64,000 nucleotides of DNA, taken from assembly GCA_041396845.1 (NCBI GenBank), contig JAWKXU010000001.1:682001-746000 (forward strand). Reading direction: 5' to 3'. Positions 8,640 through 16,671 of the stretch are shown here, one piece after another. The translations under genes were made by a program, and so were the position numbers. The stretch comes from JAWKXU01 sp020446465. GTDB taxonomy: Bacteria > Pseudomonadota > Alphaproteobacteria > Sphingomonadales > Sphingomonadaceae. Under the pieces are notes generated by a model. It had not been told where the DNA came from. It searched no databases and saw only the letters and a program-made list of their open reading frames with translations. Each line of letters starts with the position of its first letter. Position 1 is the first letter of the stretch.

Positions 8640-8653
8640 TTGCGCTGGATCAA
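8640..8653 (+). promoter_or_regulatory. FixK/FNR box upstream of ccoN
   Basis: TTGCGCTGGATCAA fits the alphaproteobacterial FixK pattern TTG(A/C)-N6-(T/G)CAA. It is centred about 60 bases before the ccoN ATG, which is suitable for class II activation of the cco operon. Confidence 0.72.
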
Positions 8654-8706
8654 ATCGTCCCCCACACGGTAGGACTAGGGCGGCAATCGCAGGAGGCACC
8701 CTAAAC

Positions 8707-10377
8707 ATGGAAGCAACACTAGGCAGGATCGGACTCTGGTTCGCGATCCTATTCTTGGCGATTGTGGCAGTGGCCGCAGCGCAGGACACCGGCTTTGCCG
8801 TGCAGATGACGATTGTGGCAATTGCCGCTCTCGCCGGACTGGCCGCGACGGCATCAGGCTATAACCCGCTGGGCAAGACAAGCGGCATGTTCCGCCTGCC
8901 GGACGGGCCGGAGCGTTATGACGATGCGCCGGTTCGCTGGGGTGTCATCGCAACCGTTTTCTGGGGTATCGCGGGGTTTCTGGTGGGCGTGGTAATCGCC
9001 CTGCAGCTGACATTCCCGTGGCTTAATCTGGAGCCTTACCTGAACTTTGGCCGGTTGCGGCCTCTGCATACCAGTGCGGTGATCTTCGCGTTCGGCGGTA
9101 ATATTCTCATCGCCAGCAGTTTTTACGTCGTGCAGCGCACCTGCCGTGCGCAGCTCGCTTTCCCATCGCTCGCGCGGTTCGTGTTCTGGGGCTATCAGCT
9201 GTTCATCGTGCTTGCCGCGACCGGATACCTGATGGGGATTACGCAGTCGAAGGAATATGCGGAACCCGAATGGTATGTCGACTGGTGGCTGACGATTGTA
9301 TGGGTTTCCTATCTTATTGTATTCGTGGGAACCTTGATAAAGCGCAGCGAACCGCACATCTATGTTGCGAACTGGTTTTACCTGGGTTTCATCCTGACCG
9401 TGGCGATGCTGCACGTGGTCAACAACCTTGATGTGCCGGTCAGTGTGTTCGGCTCAAAGAGCTACCCGGTCTTTGCCGGGGTGCAAGGCGCGCTGGTCCA
9501 GTGGTGGTATGGCCATAACGCGGTGGGTTTCTTCCTCACTGCCGGCTTCCTGGCCATGATGTATTACTTCGTGCCCAAGCAGGCGGAACGGCCGATCTAC
9601 AGCTATCGCCTGTCGATCATCCACTTCTGGGCGCTGATCTTCCTCTACATCTGGGCGGGTCCGCACCACTTGCACTACACCGCGCTGCCTGACTGGGCGC
9701 AAACCCTTGGCATGGTCTTTTCCGTCATGCTGTGGATGCCGAGCTGGGGTGGCATGATCAACGGGCTGATGACGCTGAACGGCGCCTGGGACAAGGTCCG
9801 CACCGATCCGATCATCCGTCTGATGGTGATGAGCCTTGCCTTCTATGGCATGAGCACGTTCGAAGGTCCGCTGATGTCGATCAAGAGCGTCAACAGCCTG
9901 TCGCACTATACCGACTGGACAATTGGTCACGTGCATTCGGGCGCGCTGGGCTGGAACGGCATGATCAGCTTTGCGGCGGTCTATTACCTGACGCCGCGCC
10001 TGTGGAAGCGTAGCCGGCTCTATTCGCTGCGCATGGTCAACTGGCACTTCTGGCTGGCAACCGTGGGGATTGTTTTCTACGCGGCCAGCATGTGGGTGGC
10101 CGGGATTACCCAGGGCCTGATGTGGCGTGAATATGGCGCTGACGGTTATCTGGTGAACAGCTTTGCCGATACCGTGGCCGCGCTTCACCCGATGTTTGCC
10201 CTGCGTGCATTCGGTGGCCTGCTTTATCTTACGGGTGCCGTGCTTATGGTGATCAACGTCTGGGCCACGATCCTGGGCAAGGAACGTGAGGAGCAACCGA
10301 TGGGTTCTGCCGCGTTCGACCCGAAAAAGGATCACCCGATTGTTACCGCTCCCGCACATGCGGCGCAGGAGGCCTGA
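8707..10377 (+). CDS. ccoN: cbb3-type cytochrome c oxidase subunit I
   Basis: 556-aa polytopic membrane protein, the haem-copper catalytic subunit of the high-affinity cbb3 oxidase. Recognisable segments include R-P-L-H-T-S-A-V-I-F-A-F-G-G-N near residues 117-131 and Q-W-W-Y-G-H-N-A-V-G-F with a histidine expected to bind copper. The paired histidines in A-G-P-H-H-L-H-Y and the haem-binding T-I-G-H-V-H-S-G-A-L-G-W-N-G segment are also present. The length is slightly above the usual 480-550 aa. An AGGAGG site is at 8691-8696. It is the first gene of ccoNOQPGHIS and sits behind a FixK-type box, so expression is expected to rise when oxygen is scarce. Confidence 0.97.
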   Translation: MEATLGRIGLWFAILFLAIVAVAAAQDTGFAVQMTIVAIAALAGLAATASGYNPLGKTSGMFRLPDGPERYDDAPVRWGVIATVFWGIAGFLVGVVIALQLTFPWLNLEPYLNFGRLRPLHTSAVIFAFGGNILIASSFYVVQRTCRAQLAFPSLARFVFWGYQLFIVLAATGYLMGITQSKEYAEPEWYVDWWLTIVWVSYLIVFVGTLIKRSEPHIYVANWFYLGFILTVAMLHVVNNLDVPVSVFGSKSYPVFAGVQGALVQWWYGHNAVGFFLTAGFLAMMYYFVPKQAERPIYSYRLSIIHFWALIFLYIWAGPHHLHYTALPDWAQTLGMVFSVMLWMPSWGGMINGLMTLNGAWDKVRTDPIIRLMVMSLAFYGMSTFEGPLMSIKSVNSLSHYTDWTIGHVHSGALGWNGMISFAAVYYLTPRLWKRSRLYSLRMVNWHFWLATVGIVFYAASMWVAGITQGLMWREYGADGYLVNSFADTVAALHPMFALRAFGGLLYLTGAVLMVINVWATILGKEREEQPMGSAAFDPKKDHPIVTAPAHAAQEA

Positions 10378-10380
10378 CCG

Positions 10381-11127
10381 ATGAGCATGACTGAACAGCA
10401 CAAGAAGATCGAGCGTAACGTCACGCTGCTTGGTGCACTCGCATTTGTCACGGTTGCAATCGGCGGTATTGTCGAAATCGCGCCCCTGTTCTGGATCGAC
10501 AACACGATCGAGAAGGTGGAGGGGATGCGGCCTTACACACCGCTGGAACTCGCCGGGCGCGACATCTATGTGCGCGAAGGGTGCTATGTCTGCCATAGCC
10601 AGATGATCCGTCCTTTCCGCGATGAAGTGGAACGCTATGGCCACTACAGCCTTGCGGCGGAATCGATGTACGATCATCCGTTCCAGTGGGGTTCCAAGCG
10701 CACGGGGCCGGATCTGGCGCGGGTCGGCGGGCGCTATTCTGATGAATGGCATGTCCAGCACCTCAGGAACCCGCAGTCTGTCGTTCCCGAAAGCGTCATG
10801 CCGAAATATGGCTTCCTTGCGGATAACGATCTCAAGGTTGCCGATCCGGCAGCGAACCTGACGGCGCTGACGCGTGTGGGTGTGCCTTATACGAAGGAAG
10901 ACATCGCCAACGCGGCGGCTGACCTCAAGGCGCAGGCCGACCCGGATGCCGATGCGGGTGACTTGCAGACCCGTTATCCCAAGGCGCAAATCCGCGATTA
11001 TGACGGCAATCCTGGCCGGATTACCGAAATGGATGCGGTTGTAGCCTATCTCCAGATGCTGGGTACGCTGGTGGATGTGAACGCGCCTGCCGCGCAAGAG
11101 GAACTTGCGAAGGAGAAAGGGCGATGA
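10381..11127 (+). CDS. ccoO: cbb3-type oxidase monohaem cytochrome c subunit
   Basis: 248-aa subunit II of the cbb3 oxidase. It has one N-terminal transmembrane anchor (about residues 16-38) and one periplasmic haem c site, C-Y-V-C-H at residues 68-72, within the conserved R-E-G-C-Y-V-C-H-S-Q-M-I-R-P-F-R segment. It passes electrons from CcoP toward CcoN. It starts three bases after ccoN and its stop overlaps the start of ccoQ. Confidence 0.97.
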   Translation: MSMTEQHKKIERNVTLLGALAFVTVAIGGIVEIAPLFWIDNTIEKVEGMRPYTPLELAGRDIYVREGCYVCHSQMIRPFRDEVERYGHYSLAAESMYDHPFQWGSKRTGPDLARVGGRYSDEWHVQHLRNPQSVVPESVMPKYGFLADNDLKVADPAANLTALTRVGVPYTKEDIANAAADLKAQADPDADAGDLQTRYPKAQIRDYDGNPGRITEMDAVVAYLQMLGTLVDVNAPAAQEELAKEKGR

Positions 11128-11297
11128 ACCCGCATTCGACTTACGAGGCGCTTCGCCATCTTGCCGACAGCTATGGGCTGGTGGTGATGTTTTTCGTCTT
11201 TCTCGTGTTGATTGCATGGCCGTTCCGGCCTGGCGGTCGTGACCGCAACCAGGAAGCGGCGAACCTGATTTTCAAGGATGACAACGATGGCCAATAA
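11124..11297 (+). CDS. ccoQ: cbb3-type oxidase small subunit CcoQ
   Basis: 57-aa protein with one transmembrane helix (about residues 19-33, LVVMFFVFLVLIAWPF) followed by the typical R-P-G-G-R charged segment. This is the usual CcoQ/FixQ architecture, and the small subunit stabilises the complex. The start ATG overlaps the ccoO stop (ATGA) and the end overlaps the ccoP start region. Confidence 0.9.
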   Translation: MNPHSTYEALRHLADSYGLVVMFFVFLVLIAWPFRPGGRDRNQEAANLIFKDDNDGQ

Positions 11298-12222
11298 GCG
11301 CATCGACGAGGCGACCGGCACGCAAACGGTCGGTCATGAATGGGACGGTATCGAGGAACTCGACACGCCGATGCCGCGCTGGTGGCTATGGACATTCTAT
11401 GCCTCCATCGTGTTCGCGATAGGCTACGTGATCGTCTATCCGGCGATACCCTTGCTGAACAAGGGCACCGAAGGCATCTGGGGATGGACCAGTCGCGGCC
11501 AGCTGGCGGAGGAAACCGCTGCTGCCGAAGAAAAACGGGCACCGGTATTGCAGGCTATTGCGGCCACACCGATCGAACAACTTGTCAATAACGATGAACT
11601 GCTGCGCTCTGCGGTTGCAGGCGGTTCGGCCGCGTTCAAGGTCAACTGCGTCCAGTGCCACGGTTCTGGCGCGGCAGGCGGGGCCGGTTACCCGAACCTC
11701 AATGACGATGACTGGCTGTGGGGCGGTGACATTCAGGCCATCAAGACCACGCTTTTGCATGGCATTCGCCAGCCGGGCGATGACCAGACCCGCGTAAGCG
11801 TCATGCCTGCCTTTGGCCGCGATGGCATGTTGACCGCCGCCCAGATTTCAACCCTGGCCAACCAGGTGCTGTCATTCAGCGGCAAGGGCAAGGCCACGCC
11901 CACCGGGGCCACGCTCTATCAGGATAACTGTGCGGCGTGTCATGGCCCTGATGGCAAGGGGATGCGGGAATTTGGCGCGCCAAACCTTGCCGATGCGATC
12001 TGGCTCTATGGCGGCACGAAGGCTGACATAGAAAAGCAGATTCACAATCCGCGCATGGGTGTCATGCCGGCATGGGCATCGCGCCTCGATCCTGTTACAA
12101 TTGATATGCTTGCAGCTTACGTCCACTCGCTGGGGGGTGGTGAGACGCTGGATGCGGCAGCCACGGATTCTTCCGAAACGGCGGCCGAAGTCGCCACAGG
12201 GGCGACGAATGGACAGCAGTGA
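11287..12222 (+). CDS. ccoP: cbb3-type oxidase dihaem cytochrome c subunit
   Basis: 311-aa subunit III. It has an N-terminal membrane anchor (W-W-L-W-T-F-Y-A-S-I-V-F region) and two cytochrome c domains with C-V-Q-C-H at 121-125 and C-A-A-C-H at 215-219. The frame is open from 11278, but the ATG at 11287 has an AAGGA site eight bases upstream and is preferred. It overlaps ccoQ by 11 nt and ccoG by 14 nt, consistent with tight co-translation. Confidence 0.96.
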   Translation: MANKRIDEATGTQTVGHEWDGIEELDTPMPRWWLWTFYASIVFAIGYVIVYPAIPLLNKGTEGIWGWTSRGQLAEETAAAEEKRAPVLQAIAATPIEQLVNNDELLRSAVAGGSAAFKVNCVQCHGSGAAGGAGYPNLNDDDWLWGGDIQAIKTTLLHGIRQPGDDQTRVSVMPAFGRDGMLTAAQISTLANQVLSFSGKGKATPTGATLYQDNCAACHGPDGKGMREFGAPNLADAIWLYGGTKADIEKQIHNPRMGVMPAWASRLDPVTIDMLAAYVHSLGGGETLDAAATDSSETAAEVATGATNGQQ

Positions 12223-13729
12223 CTCTGCACAAGCAATTGAAAATGCCGCGCGCGCCGCGCCAGTGATTTCCACCGGCGCGGCACCGCTGACACCGGCACC
12301 GGGGCCGAAGCCAGCCCTCTACGAAAAGCACAAGACCGTTCACAACAAACGGATCGACGGGCCATTCCGTCGGTTCAAGTGGTTCGTGATGGTCGTGACG
12401 CTGGGCATTTATTACATCACACCGTGGTTTCGGTGGGATCGCGGGCCTTACGCGCCGGATCAGGCCGTTCTGGTCGATCTGGCCAACCGCCGGTTCTATA
12501 TGTTCGGCATCGAGATCTGGCCGCAGGAATTCTATTTCGTGGCTGGTTTGCTGATCATGGCAGGGATCGGCCTGTTCCTTGTTACCAGCGCCGTTGGTCG
12601 CGCATGGTGCGGATATGCCTGCCCGCAGACCGTGTGGACGGACGTTTTCCAGCATATTGACCGGTTTGTTGATGGTGATCGCAATGCCCGGCAAAGGCTC
12701 GATGCGGCGCCGTGGACGGCTGGCAAGTTCGCCCGCCGCGCCTTCAAGTGGTCTATTTACCTGGCTATCAGCTTCCTGACCGGGGGCGCCTGGATTCTCT
12801 ACTTTGCCGATGCACCGACCCTCGCTCATGATTTCTGGGCCGGTGATGCGGCAGGCGTCGCCTATGCCTCGGTAGCCGTGCTGACGGCGACGACCTTCAT
12901 CCTGGGCGGTTTCATGCGCGAACAGGTGTGCATCTATATGTGCCCGTGGCCGCGTATTCAAACGGCGATGCTCGATGAAAAAAGCCTGATCGTCACTTAC
13001 AAGGACTGGCGCGGCGAACCGCGCGGCAGTGTCAAAAAAGCGGCCAAGGAACCGGACAAGTTCGGTGATTGCATAGATTGCACGCAATGTGTGCAGGTAT
13101 GCCCTACCGGCATTGATATCCGCGAAGGGCCGCAAGTTGGCTGCATCACTTGTGCGCTGTGCATTGATGCCTGCGACAGGGTGATGAAGGACATTGGCCG
13201 CCCGCGTGGCCTGATCGACTATGCCACGCTGGAAGACTGCAAGCGCGAAGCCGCTGGCGAAGCGCCGCGCCCGGCATGGAAGGCGCTGCTTCACCCGCGC
13301 ACGCTCATTTATCTTGGTGTCTGGTCCGCCATCGGGTTTGCCCTGTTGTTCGCACTGGGCACCCGGAGCCACACCGACATTTCCGCTGCGGCTGACCGGA
13401 ATCCGCCCTTCATGCTGATGAGCGATGGCAGCTTGCGCAACGCTTTCACTGTCAAGCTGCGCAACATGGAAAGCCGTCCGCGCACGATGAAGGTCGATCT
13501 GGATGGTCTGCCGGGGGCGGCCATGTGGACCGGCACGATGCGCAAGGAGGATGCTGCGCGCACAATCCGCGTTGACGCGCCGCCTGATGCGACGCTGTCA
13601 TTGCGGGTTTACGTGGTTGCACCTGCCGACACGAAGGCACAGGATTTTGCCTTTATCCTGACTGCGCTCGATGAGCGGGGCGAAACCGATACCAGCGAAG
13701 TGCACTTCAGTGCGCCTGGAGGTGAGTGA
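12209..13729 (+). CDS. ccoG: Cytochrome c oxidase accessory protein CcoG
   Basis: 506-aa membrane-bound ferredoxin-type protein (FixG/RdxA family), implicated in copper handling during cbb3 assembly. It has several N-terminal transmembrane segments and the conserved W-C-G-Y-A-C-P-Q-T-V-W motif. Two 4Fe-4S-type clusters follow (C-I-D-C-T-Q-C-V-Q-V-C-P and C-I-T-C-A-L-C-I-D-A-C). The C-terminal periplasmic Ig-like domain is rich in beta strands. The frame is open further upstream, but the ATG at 12209, overlapping the end of ccoP, gives the family-typical N-terminus. The stop overlaps the ccoH start. Confidence 0.95.
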   Translation: MDSSDSAQAIENAARAAPVISTGAAPLTPAPGPKPALYEKHKTVHNKRIDGPFRRFKWFVMVVTLGIYYITPWFRWDRGPYAPDQAVLVDLANRRFYMFGIEIWPQEFYFVAGLLIMAGIGLFLVTSAVGRAWCGYACPQTVWTDVFQHIDRFVDGDRNARQRLDAAPWTAGKFARRAFKWSIYLAISFLTGGAWILYFADAPTLAHDFWAGDAAGVAYASVAVLTATTFILGGFMREQVCIYMCPWPRIQTAMLDEKSLIVTYKDWRGEPRGSVKKAAKEPDKFGDCIDCTQCVQVCPTGIDIREGPQVGCITCALCIDACDRVMKDIGRPRGLIDYATLEDCKREAAGEAPRPAWKALLHPRTLIYLGVWSAIGFALLFALGTRSHTDISAAADRNPPFMLMSDGSLRNAFTVKLRNMESRPRTMKVDLDGLPGAAMWTGTMRKEDAARTIRVDAPPDATLSLRVYVVAPADTKAQDFAFILTALDERGETDTSEVHFSAPGGE

Positions 13730-14175
13730 TGACGAAGCGTTTTACCGGATGGCACATGACGACAATTCTGGTCGCGTTTTTTGGCGTCGTGATCGCGGTG
13801 AATATCATCATGGCGCGCTATGCCCTTTCAACCTTTGGCGGCGTCACGGTTGAGAACTCCTATGTCGCCAGTCAGGAATTCAACCGCTGGCTGGATGAGG
13901 CCGAACGTGAAAAGGCGCTCGGCTGGTCAGCCGCTGTCGGACGGCAGAGCGATGGCCGGATCGAAATCGCTTTGGTCGGCCCGCAACCGGGCGCGAAAGT
14001 CACGGTCGATGCGCGCCATCCGCTTGGCCGCCAGCCTGATAGGATGCTGGTGTTCGCTGGTGTGGGCGATGGCCGGTATCTCTCCCGGGAAACATTACCC
14101 GAAGGTCGCTGGACATTGCGGTTGGCTGTTGAACAGGGCAGCCACGTCTGGCGCAAGGAAATTGCCTTGCAATGA
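13726..14175 (+). CDS. ccoH: cbb3 oxidase assembly protein FixH/CcoH
   Basis: 149-aa protein with an N-terminal transmembrane helix (about residues 8-28) and a periplasmic beta-rich domain. The family typically carries F-x-G-W-H at the very N-terminus, seen here as R-F-T-G-W-H. It acts as an assembly factor for cbb3 oxidase together with CcoI and CcoS. It overlaps both neighbours by four bases. Confidence 0.9.
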   Translation: MMTKRFTGWHMTTILVAFFGVVIAVNIIMARYALSTFGGVTVENSYVASQEFNRWLDEAEREKALGWSAAVGRQSDGRIEIALVGPQPGAKVTVDARHPLGRQPDRMLVFAGVGDGRYLSRETLPEGRWTLRLAVEQGSHVWRKEIALQ

Positions 14176-16289
14176 CCGCGCCGCCGCGCCTTGATAGCGG
14201 GCAGGCCGAGCGCACTGTTCTGGCAGTGCCGGGAATGCACTGTGCAGGCTGCATGAGCAAGATCGAGCGTGGGCTGGATGAAGTGCCCGGAATCGCTTCG
14301 GCCCGGGTCAACCTTTCGGCCCGAATGGTGACGGTCGAGCATGACCCGGCGCTGGATGCGCGCGCTCTGGTCGATCTGTTGGGTGAGATCGGGTTTGAGG
14401 CCCAGCCGCGCAGCAACGGTTTTGCGCGCAACCCGTCGGCGGTAAAGCCGCTGCTGGCGCCGCTCGCTGTTGCCGCCTTTGCGGCGATGAATGTCATGCT
14501 CTTTTCCGTCAGCGTCTGGTCGGGGGCTGACGGGACAACGCGCGGTCTGTTTCACTGGATAAGCGCGCTGATTGCGGTGCCTGCAATTACCTATGCCGGC
14601 CAACCCTTCTTCCGCTCGGCATGGAGCGCGCTCAGCAAGGGCCGCACGAACATGGACGTGCCGATTTCCATCGGCGTAATCGTGGCGACGGGCCTCAGCC
14701 TCTATGAAACATTCATTGGCGGGCGTGATGCCTGGTTCGATGGCGCCCTGATGCTGCTCACCTTCCTGCTGGCCGGGCGGGTGGCGGATGCGATGATGCG
14801 CGACCGGGCGCGGCGCGGGGTCGATGCGCTGCTGTCGCAGGCCGCGCAAGGCGCGATGGTCGTTGATGGCAGCGGCGCGCTGGGTTGGGTCGATGCCGAT
14901 GCGCTGGAACCGGGCATGACAATGCGCGTGGCAGCAGGTGAACGCCTGGCCGCCGACGGAGAGATTGTGACAGGCGCAAGCCGGTTCGATCAATCCTTGC
15001 TGACCGGCGAAAGCGCGGCTGTTGCGGCAGGGCAGGGGGATGAGGTTTTCGCCGGAACGCTCAACCTCGATGCACCGGTTGATGTCGCGGTAACAGGCAC
15101 GGGGCAGGATACGACGCTGGCCGAAATCGCGCGGCTGATGGAAGCGAGCGCGCAGGACCGCAGCCGTTATGTCCGCCTCGCAGACCGTGCGGCGCGGCTC
15201 TACGCGCCTGCTGTCCATACGCTCGCTGCGCTGACAGTTGTGGGCTGGCTGCTGGCAGGGGCGGGCCTGTATCATGCGCTGGTAACGGGCGTTGCGGTGC
15301 TTATTATCACTTGCCCCTGCGCGCTGGGGCTTGCCGTGCCGGTCGCACAAGTGGTCGCCAGCGGATCATTGATGCGGGCAGGCGTGATGGTGAAGGATGG
15401 CTCCGCGCTGGAGCGGCTGGCCGTGATCGACCGTGCGCTGTTCGACAAGACCGGCACACTGACGCAAGGAACGGCCTTGCCCGACCCGCAGGTTCTGGCC
15501 CGGATGTCAGACCAACATGCTGCGATTGCCTTTGGCCTTGCCTCGCACAGTCGTCATCCCTTGTCGCGCAGCCTTGTGCGGGCACTGGCGCCACGCACCA
15601 CCGCTGCACCGATCGAGCAGGTTGAGGAGCGCCCCGGCGTCGGGGTGTTCGGCGTATGTGGCGGTGTTCCCGTGGCGCTACGCAAGCCGGATAATGCAGG
15701 TGGCAGTGCAGTTGCTCTTGAAATCGGCGCTGAACCGCCCCTCGTCATTCCCTTTGCAGACCGTTTGCGCCCGGATGCAGCCAATACGCTGGAACGGCTC
15801 CGCGCGGCTGGTGTTGAAAGCGCGATCCTGTCAGGCGACGCACGCGTTGCGGTGGATGCGGTGGCTGATGAACTGGGCATCAGCGCCAACGCAGAATCCT
15901 CTCCAGCGGACAAGCAGCGCATCATCGGTGATGTGCGCGCCCAAGGCCATACCGTGCTGATGGTAGGGGATGGGCTGAATGATGGTCCTGCGCTGGCGGC
16001 GGCCAATGTTTCCATGGCGCCGGGTAGCGCAAGCGAAGTGGGCTTGCAGGCTTCGGACTTCGTATTCGTGCAGGATTCGCTGCTGGCCGTATCGCGGGCG
16101 CTGGAAACGGCGCGGGCAACCATGCGCGTGGTGCGCCAGAACTTCGGCATGGCGATCGTTTACAATATACTGGCTGTGCCGCTGGCGATTGCCGGCATGG
16201 TGACGCCATTGGTTGCGGCCATCGCCATGTCGATGAGTTCGCTGCTGGTCATTGCCAATTCTTTGCGTTTGGCAAGGGCTGCACGATGA
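14172..16289 (+). CDS. ccoI: Copper-transporting P-type ATPase CcoI/FixI
   Basis: 705-aa P1B-type ATPase that exports copper across the inner membrane for cbb3 oxidase maturation. It begins with a heavy-metal-associated domain with Cys24-x-x-Cys27 (GMHCAGC). The transmembrane copper site is C-P-C in I-T-C-P-C-A-L-G-L-A. The phosphorylation motif D-K-T-G-T-L-T, the actuator motif L-T-G-E-S and the nucleotide/hinge motif G-D-G-L-N-D-G-P-A-L are all intact. It is co-transcribed with the assembly genes, overlapping ccoH and ccoS by four bases each. The CPC motif and the context favour Cu(I). Confidence 0.96.
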   Translation: MTAPPRLDSGQAERTVLAVPGMHCAGCMSKIERGLDEVPGIASARVNLSARMVTVEHDPALDARALVDLLGEIGFEAQPRSNGFARNPSAVKPLLAPLAVAAFAAMNVMLFSVSVWSGADGTTRGLFHWISALIAVPAITYAGQPFFRSAWSALSKGRTNMDVPISIGVIVATGLSLYETFIGGRDAWFDGALMLLTFLLAGRVADAMMRDRARRGVDALLSQAAQGAMVVDGSGALGWVDADALEPGMTMRVAAGERLAADGEIVTGASRFDQSLLTGESAAVAAGQGDEVFAGTLNLDAPVDVAVTGTGQDTTLAEIARLMEASAQDRSRYVRLADRAARLYAPAVHTLAALTVVGWLLAGAGLYHALVTGVAVLIITCPCALGLAVPVAQVVASGSLMRAGVMVKDGSALERLAVIDRALFDKTGTLTQGTALPDPQVLARMSDQHAAIAFGLASHSRHPLSRSLVRALAPRTTAAPIEQVEERPGVGVFGVCGGVPVALRKPDNAGGSAVALEIGAEPPLVIPFADRLRPDAANTLERLRAAGVESAILSGDARVAVDAVADELGISANAESSPADKQRIIGDVRAQGHTVLMVGDGLNDGPALAAANVSMAPGSASEVGLQASDFVFVQDSLLAVSRALETARATMRVVRQNFGMAIVYNILAVPLAIAGMVTPLVAAIAMSMSSLLVIANSLRLARAAR

Positions 16290-16429
16290 ACGGACTGCTT
16301 CTTCTGATACCGCTGGCGTTGGGACTGGGCCTGATGGGGCTTGCGGCCTTTTTCTGGGCGCTCCGCAATGGCCAGTTCGACGATCCTGATGGCGCTGCGG
16401 AGCGTATTCTGATGGATGATGACGAATGA
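16286..16429 (+). CDS. ccoS: cbb3 oxidase maturation protein CcoS
   Basis: 47-aa protein with a single transmembrane helix (residues 4-26) followed by W-A-L-R-N-G-Q-F-D-D-P-D-G-A-A-E-R-I-L, which is the hallmark of CcoS/FixS. It is required for cofactor insertion into the oxidase. The start overlaps the ccoI stop and the stop overlaps the next small gene. Confidence 0.93.
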   Translation: MNGLLLLIPLALGLGLMGLAAFFWALRNGQFDDPDGAAERILMDDDE

Positions 16430-16668
16430 GCGCGTCCCTGCAACTCATGGCGGTTGTGGCGCTTGTGCCGGCGATGGTCGGGCCGCTGCCTGCTGCGGAA
16501 GGTTCCGTGAACGCAATCGTGCTCAGCCTGTGCAATGGCGGCACGATCACCATCCCCGGCCAATCCGCCCCAGCCGCACCCGGCACGCAGCCCTGCTGTG
16601 CCAAGGGTTGCCACAATGGCGAACGCAAACGTCAGAAAGCCGATACGATGAAAGAGGACGAGGCCTGA
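16426..16668 (+). CDS. Small secreted cysteine-rich protein at end of cco operon
   Basis: 80-aa protein with a hydrophobic N-terminus ending in P-A-A-E, probably a signal peptide of about 24 residues. A mature part follows with Cys36 and the cluster C-C-A-K-G-C-H (Cys57, Cys58, Cys62, His63), then a charged tail. I do not recognise an assigned family. The soft-metal-type ligands and the position after the copper ATPase genes (ATGA overlap with ccoS) suggest a periplasmic copper- or haem-related accessory role, which is inference only. hemN starts three bases after its stop. Confidence 0.7.
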   Translation: MSASLQLMAVVALVPAMVGPLPAAEGSVNAIVLSLCNGGTITIPGQSAPAAPGTQPCCAKGCHNGERKRQKADTMKEDEA

Positions 16669-16671
16669 ACG

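Noticed and set aside
9454..11217. 587-codon minus-strand open frame across ccoN/ccoO
   Set aside because: Shadow of clearly functional cco genes on the other strand; no recognisable domain or start context.
12095..13372. 425-codon minus-strand frame opposite ccoG
   Set aside because: Antisense shadow; high GC makes long random frames common in this window.
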